Origin: an uncultured Acidimicrobiaceae bacterium
Lineage (GTDB): Bacteria > Actinomycetota > Acidimicrobiia > Acidimicrobiales > UBA10347
DNA: 64,000 bases
Reading direction: 5' to 3'
Assembly (NCBI GenBank): GCA_905182135.1
Contig: CAJJAG010000007.1
Location: forward strand, 33,596 to 97,595
Shown: positions 41,077 through 49,901 of the stretch, in pieces
Layout of the letters: every line of letters starts with the position of its first letter
Numbering within the stretch: position 1 is the stretch's first letter
Program-made: the position numbers and the translations under genes
Notes under the pieces: model-generated
What the model saw: the letters and a program-made list of their open reading frames with translations, nothing else
Told to the model about the DNA's origin: nothing
Database searches by the model: none

Positions 41077-42834
41077 ATGGAAGCATTTCTCGACGACTGG
41101 GGCCTAACCCTCGTCACTTTCGTTCCGCTAGTCGGTGCCTTGGTGATGATGGCCACGCCAAAGGAAGAAGAGTCAGCACACAAGATGATCGCGTTGGGCA
41201 CTTCGCTCATCGCTGCTGTCTTTGGTGTGTTGCTGTTGTTCAACTTTGATTACGGCGATGCAGGAGCACTGCAATTCGTTGTTGATAAAGAGTGGATCAA
41301 CGTCATCAACAGCCGATATATCGTTGCTCTCGACGGTATTTCGTTGCCGTTGCTGATCTTGACGCTGGGTGTGGTGCCGTTGTGCATCATTTACTCGTTT
41401 GGCCACTTCCCTGAGCCGCACAATCCCAAGGCGTTCCTGTCGCTCATACTGGTCCTCGAGACCGGCATGATCGGTTCGTTCATAGCCCAAGATCTAATTC
41501 TGTTCTTCGTCTTCTTCGAAGTTGTGCTGCTGCCGATGTTCTTCTTGATCGGTGTATGGGGTGGCGACGATCGCCGCTACGCATCGCTGAAGTTCTTCCT
41601 CTACACGCTGTTCGGTTCAGCCCTCATGCTGGTCAGCTTCCTGGCCCTGTTCTTTCTGGCCGACGGAACGAACTCGACTATGGCTGGCGACGTTGTCTCT
41701 GCCACCGAACGCACCTTTGATATGCGACTGCTCTCAACCGGTGCAACGGCGGGTATTGCTCGCTCCGCTCAGCTTTGGGTCTTTGGTGGCATGTTCATCG
41801 GCTTTGGTGTCAAGGTCCCGATGTTCCCGTTCCACACTTGGCTGCCCGATGCTCACACCCAGGCACCAACGGTTGGTTCGGTCATCCTGGCCGCGGTATT
41901 GCTCAAGCTCGGCACGTACGGCTTTGTTCGCATTGCCATTCCGTTCCTGCCCGAAGCCGCTGCGGCATGGGCGCCAGTAATTGGTTTGCTAGCGGTCATC
42001 GGCATTATCTACGGGGCTCTTGGTTGTCTGGCGCAGACTGACATGAAACGTCTGATCGCGTTCTCATCAGTGGCCCATATGGGTTTCGTGATGCTCGGTA
42101 TCTCGACGTTGACCGACTTCGGGATCAACGCCGCCATCTTCGGTATGGTCGCTCACGGCCTGATCACTGGCATGTTGTTCTTCGTGGCTGGCTCGATGAA
42201 GGACCGCTACCACACGCTCGATATGGGTCGCCTGGGCGGGCTGCTACTGCAAGCCCCCAAGCTGGGCTGGATCCTGGCTTTCGCCGCCATGGCGTCGTTG
42301 GGTCTGCCCGGCCTTGCCGGCTTCTGGGGCGAGTTCCCCGCCATCCTCGCCAGCTACAATCCGGCCGCGATCTTGAACGAGTCGGTCTGGCGTGCCTTCA
42401 TGGTTGTTGCCGCACTAGGCACGGTTCTCGCAGCGGGCTACTTGCTGTGGATGGTTCAGAAGACAGCTTTTGGGAACCCAACCGAAGAGTTCGCAAACGA
42501 CCCGCATATTCGCGACGTGTCAAAGTTCGAGTGGATCTCGTGGTCCCCCTTTCTCGTTCTGATCGTTGTCTTCGGTTTCTACCCGAATGCAATCTTTAAT
42601 CTGACCGATGATGCGGTCATTGGCTCTCTCGAAGTCGAGAGTGTCGTGGTCCTCAACATCGATGGTGATCCGATCGAAGTCGTAAACGCCAATGGGGATG
42701 TCATCACCGTTGCCAACAGCAGCGGCTGCCTCGAGCAAGAGGACGGCATCGACTGCTTCAACAACAACCGGATCAAGGCCGAACGTGCGGCTGCTGAACG
42801 TCTCGCTTCGCTCGAAACGGCCTCGGGGAATTAA
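41077..42834 (+). CDS. nuoM: Complex I subunit M, copy 2, with C-terminal extension
   Basis: 585 residues. Core motifs FFEVVLLPMFFLIGVWGG, VPMFPFHTWLPDAHTQAPT and DMKRLIAFSSVAHMGF are present. After the last helix (PFLVLIVVFGFYPNAIF) there is an extension of roughly 75 residues containing short Val/Asn/Asp-rich repeats (VVLNIDGDPIEVVNANGDVI) and a Cys pair in SGCLEQEDGIDCF; this may be a small beta-rich domain on the outer face. NuoM-1 has no counterpart. Confidence 0.95.
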   Translation: MEAFLDDWGLTLVTFVPLVGALVMMATPKEEESAHKMIALGTSLIAAVFGVLLLFNFDYGDAGALQFVVDKEWINVINSRYIVALDGISLPLLILTLGVVPLCIIYSFGHFPEPHNPKAFLSLILVLETGMIGSFIAQDLILFFVFFEVVLLPMFFLIGVWGGDDRRYASLKFFLYTLFGSALMLVSFLALFFLADGTNSTMAGDVVSATERTFDMRLLSTGATAGIARSAQLWVFGGMFIGFGVKVPMFPFHTWLPDAHTQAPTVGSVILAAVLLKLGTYGFVRIAIPFLPEAAAAWAPVIGLLAVIGIIYGALGCLAQTDMKRLIAFSSVAHMGFVMLGISTLTDFGINAAIFGMVAHGLITGMLFFVAGSMKDRYHTLDMGRLGGLLLQAPKLGWILAFAAMASLGLPGLAGFWGEFPAILASYNPAAILNESVWRAFMVVAALGTVLAAGYLLWMVQKTAFGNPTEEFANDPHIRDVSKFEWISWSPFLVLIVVFGFYPNAIFNLTDDAVIGSLEVESVVVLNIDGDPIEVVNANGDVITVANSSGCLEQEDGIDCFNNNRIKAERAAAERLASLETASGN

Positions 42835-42837
42835 CCC

Positions 42838-44379
42838 ATGCTCGCCGCCCTCCTCCAACAGGCCGACTTTGTTCGGCCGGACATCGACTGGCATGCGCTG
42901 GCGCCCGAGCTGACGTTGCTCGCTGTTGGCGCACTCGTCACGCTGATCGATGTGGTGTTCCTCGAAAAGGGCCGCAAGATCTCGCCGACCATTGCTGGTC
43001 TTGGCCTGCTCACGGTCCTGATTCCGATCATCACCCTGGCGGTCGATGGTGTTGCCTCGAACCCCCGTCAGGCATTTGCCGGAAGCGACGTGTACGTCGT
43101 TGATGGTTACTCGCTGATATTGAAGGCATTGTTCGTTCTGATCGGCTACATGGTCGTGCTGATGTCGACGGACTACATCGGCGAAGGCGATTACTGGGAG
43201 AGCGAATATTACGGCATGCTCATCTCGTCGCTGCTGGGCATGGTTGTCATGGCTAGCGCACGCGATTTGATTACCGTGTTCGTTGCGCTCGAACTGCTTT
43301 CCATTCCTGCCTATCTCATGGCTACCTGGCGCAAGCGTGATATCAGGAGCAACGAGGCGGGTCTTAAGTACTACCTGAATGGCGTATTTGCTAGCGCTCT
43401 CATGCTCTATGGCATGTCGTTGCTGTTCGGTGTCACTGGTTCGACGGTCCTATCTGAGATCAACGCAGGTCTGGGTGACGGAACGGCCTCAAAACCAATC
43501 GTGAGCCTGGGCGTCGTGCTCGTGATTGTCGGATTCGCTTTCAAGGTGTCGGCCGTGCCGTTCCACCTTTGGGCTCCTGACACCTACGAGGGTTCGCCAA
43601 CACCTGTCGCTGCATTCCTTGCTGTCGCGGCAAAGAGTGCTGGTTTCGTTGCGCTCATGAATCTGATATTCGTGGGCTTCTGGAGCCAAAACGAGATTTA
43701 CGGGCCAGCGCTGTGGATCTTGGCTGCACTTTCGATGACGATCGGCAACCTGACCGCATTGCGCCAAGAGAACCTGGTACGGCTTATGGCCTACTCAGGT
43801 GTGGCTCAAGCTGGCTTCATGTTGGCGGCGCTCTCGGTTGCTGGCGAAAGTCTCGACGTAGCGCAGACGTCGGTTTCGGCCGTCGTGACGTACCTGATCA
43901 TCTACGCCGCCATGAACCTGGGGGCTTTCTCGGTGATCCTCTCGGTGAGTCGTAGGACACGCACAGCTCACATCCGTTCGTTCAACGGCCTGTTCCAGTG
44001 GTCGCCAGCCTTGGCGATCATCATGACGGTGTTTCTGGCTTCGCTTGCGGGCATCCCTCCTATGGGTGGCTGGTTTGCCAAGTTCGGCGTATTCAGCGCA
44101 CTCATCGAAGCCGATGTTTGGTGGGCCTATGTGCTTGCAACCCTGGCGGCGGTGAACACCGTGATCGCGTTCGGTTATTACGGCAAGTTAGCGTCTCGCA
44201 TGTGGTTCGAGGATGCGCCAACTGAGTTTGAAACAACACCTATTCGGCTTCCGTTTGCGCTGCAGTCAGCTTTAGTGATCACCGCAACTGCAACGATTGC
44301 GTTTGGTGTTTATCCGGGCATGATCACTCACTTCAGTGATATTGATGTTCCCGGCGTAGCTGCTGCCGTCGGCGGCTAG
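42838..44379 (+). CDS. nuoN: Complex I subunit N, copy 2
   Basis: 513 residues. VALELLSIPAYLMATWRKRD, VPFHLWAPDTYEGSPTPV and ENLVRLMAYSGVAQAGF are the family's core. Final gene of the second operon, three bases after nuoM-2. Completes a set equivalent to the 11-subunit complex I found in cyanobacteria and several archaea. Confidence 0.96.
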   Translation: MLAALLQQADFVRPDIDWHALAPELTLLAVGALVTLIDVVFLEKGRKISPTIAGLGLLTVLIPIITLAVDGVASNPRQAFAGSDVYVVDGYSLILKALFVLIGYMVVLMSTDYIGEGDYWESEYYGMLISSLLGMVVMASARDLITVFVALELLSIPAYLMATWRKRDIRSNEAGLKYYLNGVFASALMLYGMSLLFGVTGSTVLSEINAGLGDGTASKPIVSLGVVLVIVGFAFKVSAVPFHLWAPDTYEGSPTPVAAFLAVAAKSAGFVALMNLIFVGFWSQNEIYGPALWILAALSMTIGNLTALRQENLVRLMAYSGVAQAGFMLAALSVAGESLDVAQTSVSAVVTYLIIYAAMNLGAFSVILSVSRRTRTAHIRSFNGLFQWSPALAIIMTVFLASLAGIPPMGGWFAKFGVFSALIEADVWWAYVLATLAAVNTVIAFGYYGKLASRMWFEDAPTEFETTPIRLPFALQSALVITATATIAFGVYPGMITHFSDIDVPGVAAAVGG

Positions 44380-44394
44380 CTTTACCTCGCTGAT

Positions 44395-45030
44395 ATGCCG
44401 ATGCTTCTGATCGTCGGGGGAGTAGTCGCGGCTGTGCTTGCCGCCACTGACTGGTGGTCAGTTTGGCGCGAGAAGCCTCAGGTCGAGCAGTGCGCCAAGC
44501 CGGCGGTCATGATTGCTCTGCTGGTGTTGGCCTTGAGCCTCGATGCAGACCCGACAGCGTCTAGATGGCTCGTGGTCATCGGCTTATTGTTTGGTCTTGC
44601 TGGTGATGTCTTCTTGCTGCCCCAAGTCGACAAGTTTCTGGCTGGGCTCGGCACGTTCCTGATCGGCCATTGCTTCTACATAGCTGCCTTTTTAATGATG
44701 GACCTTGCGTTCATCGGCATTATTGGAGGCTTGGCAGCAGGTGGGGTGCTGTTGAGCTACCTCGGGTGGCCAATAATTAAGAATGTCCGCGGTGGGCCCT
44801 ACGGTGTGCCTGTGATTGCTTATCTTGCGGTGGTGGTGGCGTTGGTGGTCGTCGCAACGGCAACTCATCGCTGGCCCATCGCCGCTGGTGGAGTTTGTTT
44901 CGCCGTGTCTGACGGGCTACTTGGTCTTGACCGTTTCGTTCGCCCGGCGCCACGTCGCAGAGTCCTCGTGCACATGCTGTATCACCTTGGGCAAGCTGGA
45001 TTTGTTGTGGGGCTGATCTGGCTGGGCTGA
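44395..45030 (+). CDS. YhhN/TMEM86 family membrane protein (lysoplasmalogenase-like)
   Basis: 211 residues, about eight hydrophobic helices. Family marks are CAKPAVMIALL near the second helix, GLLFGLAGDVFLL with the conserved Asp, LIGHCFYIAAF with His, CFAVSDGLLGLDRFV and YHLGQAGFV. Animal TMEM86 members hydrolyse the vinyl-ether bond of lysoplasmalogens; the bacterial role is less clear. Only 15 bases after nuoN-2, so probably cotranscribed with complex I-2. Confidence 0.8.
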   Translation: MPMLLIVGGVVAAVLAATDWWSVWREKPQVEQCAKPAVMIALLVLALSLDADPTASRWLVVIGLLFGLAGDVFLLPQVDKFLAGLGTFLIGHCFYIAAFLMMDLAFIGIIGGLAAGGVLLSYLGWPIIKNVRGGPYGVPVIAYLAVVVALVVVATATHRWPIAAGGVCFAVSDGLLGLDRFVRPAPRRRVLVHMLYHLGQAGFVVGLIWLG

Positions 45031-45075
45031 GCATTTGCTTGCACTTGGTCACCGCCTTCTTTATGCTCCTTAATC

Positions 45076-45459
45076 GTGCGCTATGAAGATGGTATGTCTG
45101 AGGGGTTTTCTGAAGCGGCTATCGCAGCCGAGTTCGAAACTGGTGAGCGCGAAGAAACGGTTGAACTCGCCAGAGCGCATATAGCGACTCGCCTCGCTCG
45201 CATGACGCTCGGCACCGTGGTGGTGATCCTTGGTGTGGCCATGCTGGTTCTGCCCGGTCCTGGCATTCTTGCTATTGCCGGTGGGCTCTTCATTTTAGCC
45301 AAGGACGTAGCGTGGGCTGACCGTTTACTGCAGCACCTGCGCAAGAAGGTGCCGGGTATCCCTGACGATGGCAAAATTCCGCGGTCCCAGATCGTGACCA
45401 TGTCGGTTATGGGTTTGGGTGCGCTGGCGGTCAGCGCATGGTGGTTCTTGATCCGTTAG
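45076..45459 (+). CDS. PGPGW-family membrane protein
   Basis: 127 residues. The family signature is plain: VAMLVLPGPGILAIAGGLFILAKDVAWADRLL at about 58-89 (PGPG turn, then Ala-Trp-Ala), between two membrane helices, with a further helix at the C-terminus (VMGLGALAVSAWWFLI). The first 35 residues are acidic. Function of the family is not known; it is common in actinobacteria. An ATG at 45094 (MSEGFSEA) is an alternative start. Confidence 0.8.
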   Translation: MRYEDGMSEGFSEAAIAAEFETGEREETVELARAHIATRLARMTLGTVVVILGVAMLVLPGPGILAIAGGLFILAKDVAWADRLLQHLRKKVPGIPDDGKIPRSQIVTMSVMGLGALAVSAWWFLIR

Positions 45460-45520
45460 TAATGGCTGTCCTGTGCCATTTCAAGAAATAGTGTGTGGCT
45501 CTTTATGAGCTCGTTGGCGT

Positions 45521-45742
45521 TGTGACGCGTCGCTGGAGCGGTCCGCTACGAGACCATTCCCTACGAGACCTCTTTTGCCGCTGCGGTCGTGTTCTTGATG
45601 GTCAAGGCGGAGAACAATGCGAACACGCCTGACGAAGGACAAGTAGGCGAAAGCAGCCAAGAATTGCTCACCCAAATTCGGGACTCAGTAGTTAAGTCAC
45701 TAACGCGTTGCGTGCTTGGATCGCGCAACGAAACTCTGTGAC
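45521..45742 (+). pseudogene. Possible remnant of mscL (large-conductance mechanosensitive channel), C-terminal part
   Basis: The 330-base gap between the PGPGW gene and acsA has one suggestive frame, opening after TGA at 45518-45520 and closed by TGA at 45740-45742. It reads TSFAAAVVFLMVKAENNANT then PDEGQVGESSQELLTQIRDS, resembling the last helix of MscL followed by the Leu-Leu-Thr-Glu-Ile-Arg-Asp tail. It has no start, no first transmembrane helix and no pore, and a 10-base direct repeat (CTACGAGACC) interrupts its beginning. If correct, it is a degraded 3' end. The match is by eye and short. The rest of the gap shows nothing I can name. Confidence 0.4.
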
Positions 45743-45789
45743 AGCGGTGGCCTTCGTACCATCGCTGTTGCGCGTATACAGTCGGTGCC

Positions 45790-47778
45790 ATGAGTGATGC
45801 AACCATCGAGGTATACGAAACCGAAGCCCGCCAGTTTCCGCCATCGGCGGAATTTGCCGGTGCAGCGCTAGCGAATGATCGATCGCTCTACGACGAGGCC
45901 GAGGCTGACCTCGAGGGCTTCTGGGCCCGCCAGGCGCGTGAGCTGATTAGCTGGGATCAGGACTTCGACCAGGTGCTTGACTGGCAACTCCCGTACGCCA
46001 AATGGTTCTTGGGAGGCAAGCTGAACATCAGCTACAACTGCCTGGATCGCCACGTCGAAGCAGGTAAGGGCGACAAGGTCGCGTACCACTGGGAAGGAGA
46101 ACCCGGCGATACCCGCACGATTACCTATAGCGAACTGCTCGACGAGGTCTCCAAGTTCGCAAATGTCCTCAAGGGCCTTGGGCTGCAATCTGGCGATCGC
46201 ATTGCTATCTATATGCCGATGATTCCTGAACTGGCCATCGCCATGCTGGCATGCACACGCATCGGTGTTGCACACTCGGTGATTTTTGGTGGATTCTCTC
46301 CCGACGCAATCATCGACCGCTGTGACGACGCACAGGCACGGCTTATCATTACCGCCGACGCTGGCTATCGCCGGGGCGAGGCCTCTGCGCTCAAGGTCAA
46401 TGTTGACGCTGCGCTCGCCGCAGGCGCTTCGACCGTCGAGAACGTCGTTGTGGTTAATCGTTGCGACACCGACGTGACCATGGCCAAAGGCCGTGACCAT
46501 TGGTGGCATGACCTGATGGCCGATGCCAGCACAGACTGTCCGCCAGTCTCGCTGGATAGCGAACACCTGATGTACTTGCTCTACACCTCTGGCACGACCG
46601 CCAAGCCAAAAGGCATCATGCACACCACGGGCGGTTACCTGACCCAGGTGGCGTTTACCCACAAGTACGTCTTCGACTTGAAGCCCGACACTGATGTCTA
46701 TTGGTGTGCTGCTGATATTGGTTGGGTGACCGGCCATAGTTACATCGTCTATGGCCCGCTGGCCAACGGCTGTACCTCGGTCTTTTACGAAGGTACCCCG
46801 GATACCCCACGCGAACAGGACCGGGAGAGCGATGACCGGGCGAGCTGGAGCAAGGACCGCCTGTGGGACATTATCGAGCGGTACGGCGTGACGCAGCTTT
46901 ACACCGCCCCGACGGCTATTCGTACGTTCATGAAGTGGGGTACGAGCGAGCTCGAAGGCCATGACCTGAGCTCCCTACGGGTACTGGGCACTGTGGGCGA
47001 ACCCATCAACCCCGAAGCCTGGATGTGGTACCACGAGCACATTGGCGGAAGTTCTCGCCCGATCGTCGACACCTGGTGGCAGACCGAAACCGGTGGCCAC
47101 ATGATCACTCCTATGCCTGGTGTGACAGCGACCAAGCCCGGTTCTGCGTGCTCGACTATTCCCGGTGTCACTGCTGAGCTGGTCGATGACGCTGGCAATG
47201 TCGTGCCAGAAGGCGGCGGCTACCTGACTATCTCCAAGCCGTGGCCGTCGATGCTGCGAGGTATTTGGGGAGATCCCGAGCGTTACCAAGAGACGTACTG
47301 GTCTCGGTTCCCTGGGCGGTACTTCGCTGGTGACGGTGCTCGTTTGGATGCCGACGGCTATCTATGGCTGCTCGGGCGCGTGGATGATGTCATGAACGTC
47401 AGCGGCCACCGCATCTCTACATCTGAGATTGAATCAGGACTCGTTGACCATCCATCGGTCGCAGAGGCAGCCGTTGTTGGCGCCACTGACGACACCACTG
47501 GCCAGGCGATCGTCGGGTACGTGATCTTGCGCGGCGGAAATGAAGCCTCACTCGAGCTAGCCGAAGAGATTCGACAGCACGTTGCCAACAAGCTCGGAGC
47601 GATCGCCAGGCCAAAGGCCGTTTTTATTGTGCCTGACTTGCCTAAGACCCGCTCTGGCAAGATTATGCGCCGTCTGCTTCGTGACGTGGCCGAAGGGCGC
47701 GACCTTGGTGACACCACCACTCTGGCCGACGCTTCCGTCGTTGACGACATTCGCGCTGGCGCCGCCGAAGGCGAGTAG
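45790..47778 (+). CDS. acsA: Acetyl-CoA synthetase (AMP-forming)
   Basis: 662 residues, normal for Acs. The adenylate-forming signature LYTSGTTAKPKGIMHTTGGY (about 262-281) binds ATP; DTWWQTETGGHMITP is the acyl-substrate region; GRVDDVMNVSGHRIST is the hinge; Lys624 in PKTRSGKIMRR is the adenylation Lys, regulated by acetylation in other bacteria. Makes acetyl-CoA from acetate. TATACA at 45775-45780 is 9 bases before the ATG and no ribosome site is visible, so this transcript may be leaderless, as for nuoA-2. Confidence 0.95.
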   Translation: MSDATIEVYETEARQFPPSAEFAGAALANDRSLYDEAEADLEGFWARQARELISWDQDFDQVLDWQLPYAKWFLGGKLNISYNCLDRHVEAGKGDKVAYHWEGEPGDTRTITYSELLDEVSKFANVLKGLGLQSGDRIAIYMPMIPELAIAMLACTRIGVAHSVIFGGFSPDAIIDRCDDAQARLIITADAGYRRGEASALKVNVDAALAAGASTVENVVVVNRCDTDVTMAKGRDHWWHDLMADASTDCPPVSLDSEHLMYLLYTSGTTAKPKGIMHTTGGYLTQVAFTHKYVFDLKPDTDVYWCAADIGWVTGHSYIVYGPLANGCTSVFYEGTPDTPREQDRESDDRASWSKDRLWDIIERYGVTQLYTAPTAIRTFMKWGTSELEGHDLSSLRVLGTVGEPINPEAWMWYHEHIGGSSRPIVDTWWQTETGGHMITPMPGVTATKPGSACSTIPGVTAELVDDAGNVVPEGGGYLTISKPWPSMLRGIWGDPERYQETYWSRFPGRYFAGDGARLDADGYLWLLGRVDDVMNVSGHRISTSEIESGLVDHPSVAEAAVVGATDDTTGQAIVGYVILRGGNEASLELAEEIRQHVANKLGAIARPKAVFIVPDLPKTRSGKIMRRLLRDVAEGRDLGDTTTLADASVVDDIRAGAAEGE

Positions 47779-47806
47779 TAGCTGCTTGCTACCAGCGCAC
47801 GTGCGT

Positions 47807-48298
47807 CTAGGCCTCGTAGTAGCCAGAGTGAAGGTAGAGCGAAGGGATAGCTTCGCTGCGAAACATGTCAATATTGCGCTGATCGTCGTCGATGGCGAGT
47901 TGCGGCTCGAAGCCTCGTTCTCGTAGTTCGTGGACCGAGCGCTGCTTAAATCTGGGGGACGACAGCCTGCCATCATTGCGGTCGCGCATGATTAGCAGAT
48001 CCCAGCGATGGCCGTGTTCGCGTATCCATTCGACAGTAATCGTGTGCAAGTCGTGCGGGCGAGCCGTCAACAAGACCACCGCAGTATCGGAGTGGAACTG
48101 TTGCGTAAGAGCGATGGAACCGTCGATGGGTGCGTCACCGAAAGCATTCGCAAAGAAATTCTTCCAGTCGCGGTTGCCGTCTTGCAAGAAGTGCTGACGA
48201 TGCCAGCCGTTGGCGATCACGCCGTCGACATCGACGAGTACACAAGGTCGGGCCGCTACTGGCTCAGCGGCCCATGTCCAGTTCTCTGGGGTTTCCAC
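47807..48298 (-). CDS. HAD-superfamily phosphatase, polynucleotide kinase 3'-phosphatase-like
   Basis: 163 residues from GTG. The four HAD motifs appear in order: VDVDGVIAN (nucleophile Asp and acid Asp), LLTARP (Thr), the Lys of KQRSVHEL, and IDDDQRNIDMF (acidic pair). A small cap of about 50 residues lies between motifs 1 and 2. This layout resembles phosphatase domains that accompany polynucleotide kinases and some phage 5'-nucleotidases. Substrate is unknown. Converges with acsA; a 10-base palindrome CGCACGTGCG at 47796-47805 lies between the stops. Confidence 0.8.
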   Translation of the reverse strand: METPENWTWAAEPVAARPCVLVDVDGVIANGWHRQHFLQDGNRDWKNFFANAFGDAPIDGSIALTQQFHSDTAVVLLTARPHDLHTITVEWIREHGHRWDLLIMRDRNDGRLSSPRFKQRSVHELRERGFEPQLAIDDDQRNIDMFRSEAIPSLYLHSGYYEA

Positions 48299-48307
48299 TA
48301 TGAGACG

Positions 48308-49561
48308 TTACCCGGCGAGGATGCCGCCATCGACCGTTGATGCGACGTTGACGATGAGGCGCTCTAGACCGCGGAGGTTGATGCGGCCATTGAAGCGTTG
48401 CTCAACAATTGTGGCGTTCGGGAATCGTTGGATGAACGAGCCGATAGCGACTTGGCCTTCGAGCTTGGCCAGCGATGCGCCTAGGCAATAGTGGATGCCG
48501 CTGCCGAACGAAAGGTGCTGGCCAGCGCCTTCGCGACCCAGGTCTAGCTCGTTAGCGTTTGGCCCCCATTTGTTGGCGTCGCGGTTCGCCGAAGCCAATG
48601 CTGCCATGACCATCGTCCCCGACGGGATGTCGCGACCGTCGATAGCGACATCTCGTGTGGTGATCCGTCGTGACATCTGCACCGGGCTGACAAAGCGCAG
48701 CAGTTCGTCGACGCCATTCATCTCGAGCCCGTTGTCACGGATGCTCTGGGCCTGATCAGGTCGAGAAAGCAGGTCGGCGATGCCGGTACCGATCAGGTTC
48801 ACCGTGGTCTCGTGGCCCGCAATGAAAAGCAGGCTGACCTGGTCGCTGAGTTCCTTGCTGGACATCTTGTCGCCGTCTTCTTCGGCCTCGATCATGGCGG
48901 TCAACAGGTCGTCGCCCGGGTTTTCTCGTTTCCACTCGATGACGCCAGCCATGTACTCATCCATGGCTCGGTTGGCGATGACAGCAGCCTTTATTTCGTC
49001 CTCGGTGATGATTGGGTCGATCGTTTTCACGATGTCTTCTGACCAGGATCGCAGCGCTTCGGTATCACCAGCAGGCATGCCGAGCATCTCGCTGATTACA
49101 TCGAACGGGAGAGGGAAGGCGAGTTCGGCGATGATATCGGCTTGACCTTGCTCGGCGATGTGGTAGAGGGCTTCATCGACAAGCGCTTGGATGCGGGGCC
49201 GCAGCGCTTCGATGGTGCGAGGTGTGAACGCCTTGCTTACGAGACGACGCAGCCGGGTGTGGTCCGGTGGATCAATACCGAGGATCGACGTTCGTTCGAG
49301 TTCTTCAGCGTCGCCATCGACGGCCTCAAGGAACGCCTTCATACGATCCTCATCGAAGGTATCTAGGTTCTTCTCGTCGACACTGAGCCCTGGGTTGCGC
49401 AACAGTTGAAAGCAGTCGTCATAGTTGAACAACATCCAGCTACCTATTGGCGATGCATGGACAGGGTCGTGGCGACGCATCTCATGCAGATGTGGGTACG
49501 GGTCGTCGGTATAACCCGGCTCAAGAGGGTTAAAGATGATCTCAGGGCTGACGTCGGTCAT
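48308..49561 (-). CDS. Cytochrome P450
   Basis: 417 residues, a soluble bacterial P450. AGHETT at 248-253 is the oxygen-activating I-helix, Glu286/Arg289 the ExxR pair, and FGSGIHYCLG at 352-361 the heme loop with thiolate Cys359. GIDPPDHTRLRRLVSKAFTP is typical of the bacterial class I group, which takes electrons from a ferredoxin; a suitable [3Fe-4S]-type ferredoxin is encoded just upstream at 49902-50162. Substrate unknown. Ends 9 bases before the HAD phosphatase start. Confidence 0.95.
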   Translation of the reverse strand: MTDVSPEIIFNPLEPGYTDDPYPHLHEMRRHDPVHASPIGSWMLFNYDDCFQLLRNPGLSVDEKNLDTFDEDRMKAFLEAVDGDAEELERTSILGIDPPDHTRLRRLVSKAFTPRTIEALRPRIQALVDEALYHIAEQGQADIIAELAFPLPFDVISEMLGMPAGDTEALRSWSEDIVKTIDPIITEDEIKAAVIANRAMDEYMAGVIEWKRENPGDDLLTAMIEAEEDGDKMSSKELSDQVSLLFIAGHETTVNLIGTGIADLLSRPDQAQSIRDNGLEMNGVDELLRFVSPVQMSRRITTRDVAIDGRDIPSGTMVMAALASANRDANKWGPNANELDLGREGAGQHLSFGSGIHYCLGASLAKLEGQVAIGSFIQRFPNATIVEQRFNGRINLRGLERLIVNVASTVDGGILAG

Positions 49562-49603
49562 AAACCAATAGTAGTTCCCAAGTTCCCGCTGCAGGCCAGC
49601 GCT

Positions 49604-49831
49604 CTAGTGCTTGTACCTCTGGCGCATAGCTTTGGCGGCAGCCCGGGTGGCCCTTGCATCGATCTTGGCTTGCTTGCGGGCCTGGGCGCGTGTCCATTTG
49701 TGGTGCCGGCTGCGACATGCCTTACGACAGTACTGATGGTTGCTTGTGCGTTGCTCAAAGATCTCGTCGCAACGCCAGTAGGCACAACCGACCAAGCGGT
49801 CAGGATCGAAGTCTTCGTCGCGTTCGATCAT
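49604..49831 (-). CDS. Small putative zinc-finger protein
   Basis: 75 residues. The Cys pattern CAYWRC, then NHQYCRKACRSRHHKW, suggests a four-Cys zinc ribbon of the sort seen in short actinobacterial proteins with a CxxxCR ending. The C-terminal 35 residues are Arg/Lys/Ala rich (RAQARKQAKIDARATRAAA), consistent with nucleic-acid binding. Family not known to me. It lies between the ferredoxin and P450 genes on the same strand. Confidence 0.6.
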   Translation of the reverse strand: MIERDEDFDPDRLVGCAYWRCDEIFEQRTSNHQYCRKACRSRHHKWTRAQARKQAKIDARATRAAAKAMRQRYKH

Positions 49832-49846
49832 GGCGAATGCGAGTTT

Positions 49847-49872
49847 GTGAGGGATCCATGCGGATCCCTCAC
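49847..49872 (-). terminator. Strong stem-loop between ferredoxin and zinc-finger genes
   Basis: GTGAGGGATCC-ATGC-GGATCCCTCAC is a perfect 11-base stem with a 4-base loop, 30 bases past the ferredoxin stop on the minus strand. There is no T-run, as usual in this phylum. It could end the ferredoxin transcript or stabilise it. The stem is symmetric, so the element would also fold in plus-strand RNA. Confidence 0.55.
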
Positions 49873-49901
49873 TCAGATCTCATGACTGGTGGTGAAGTCG
49901 G

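Noticed and set aside
47796..47805. CGCACGTGCG palindrome as a terminator
   Set aside because: No loop and no T-run; too short to call.
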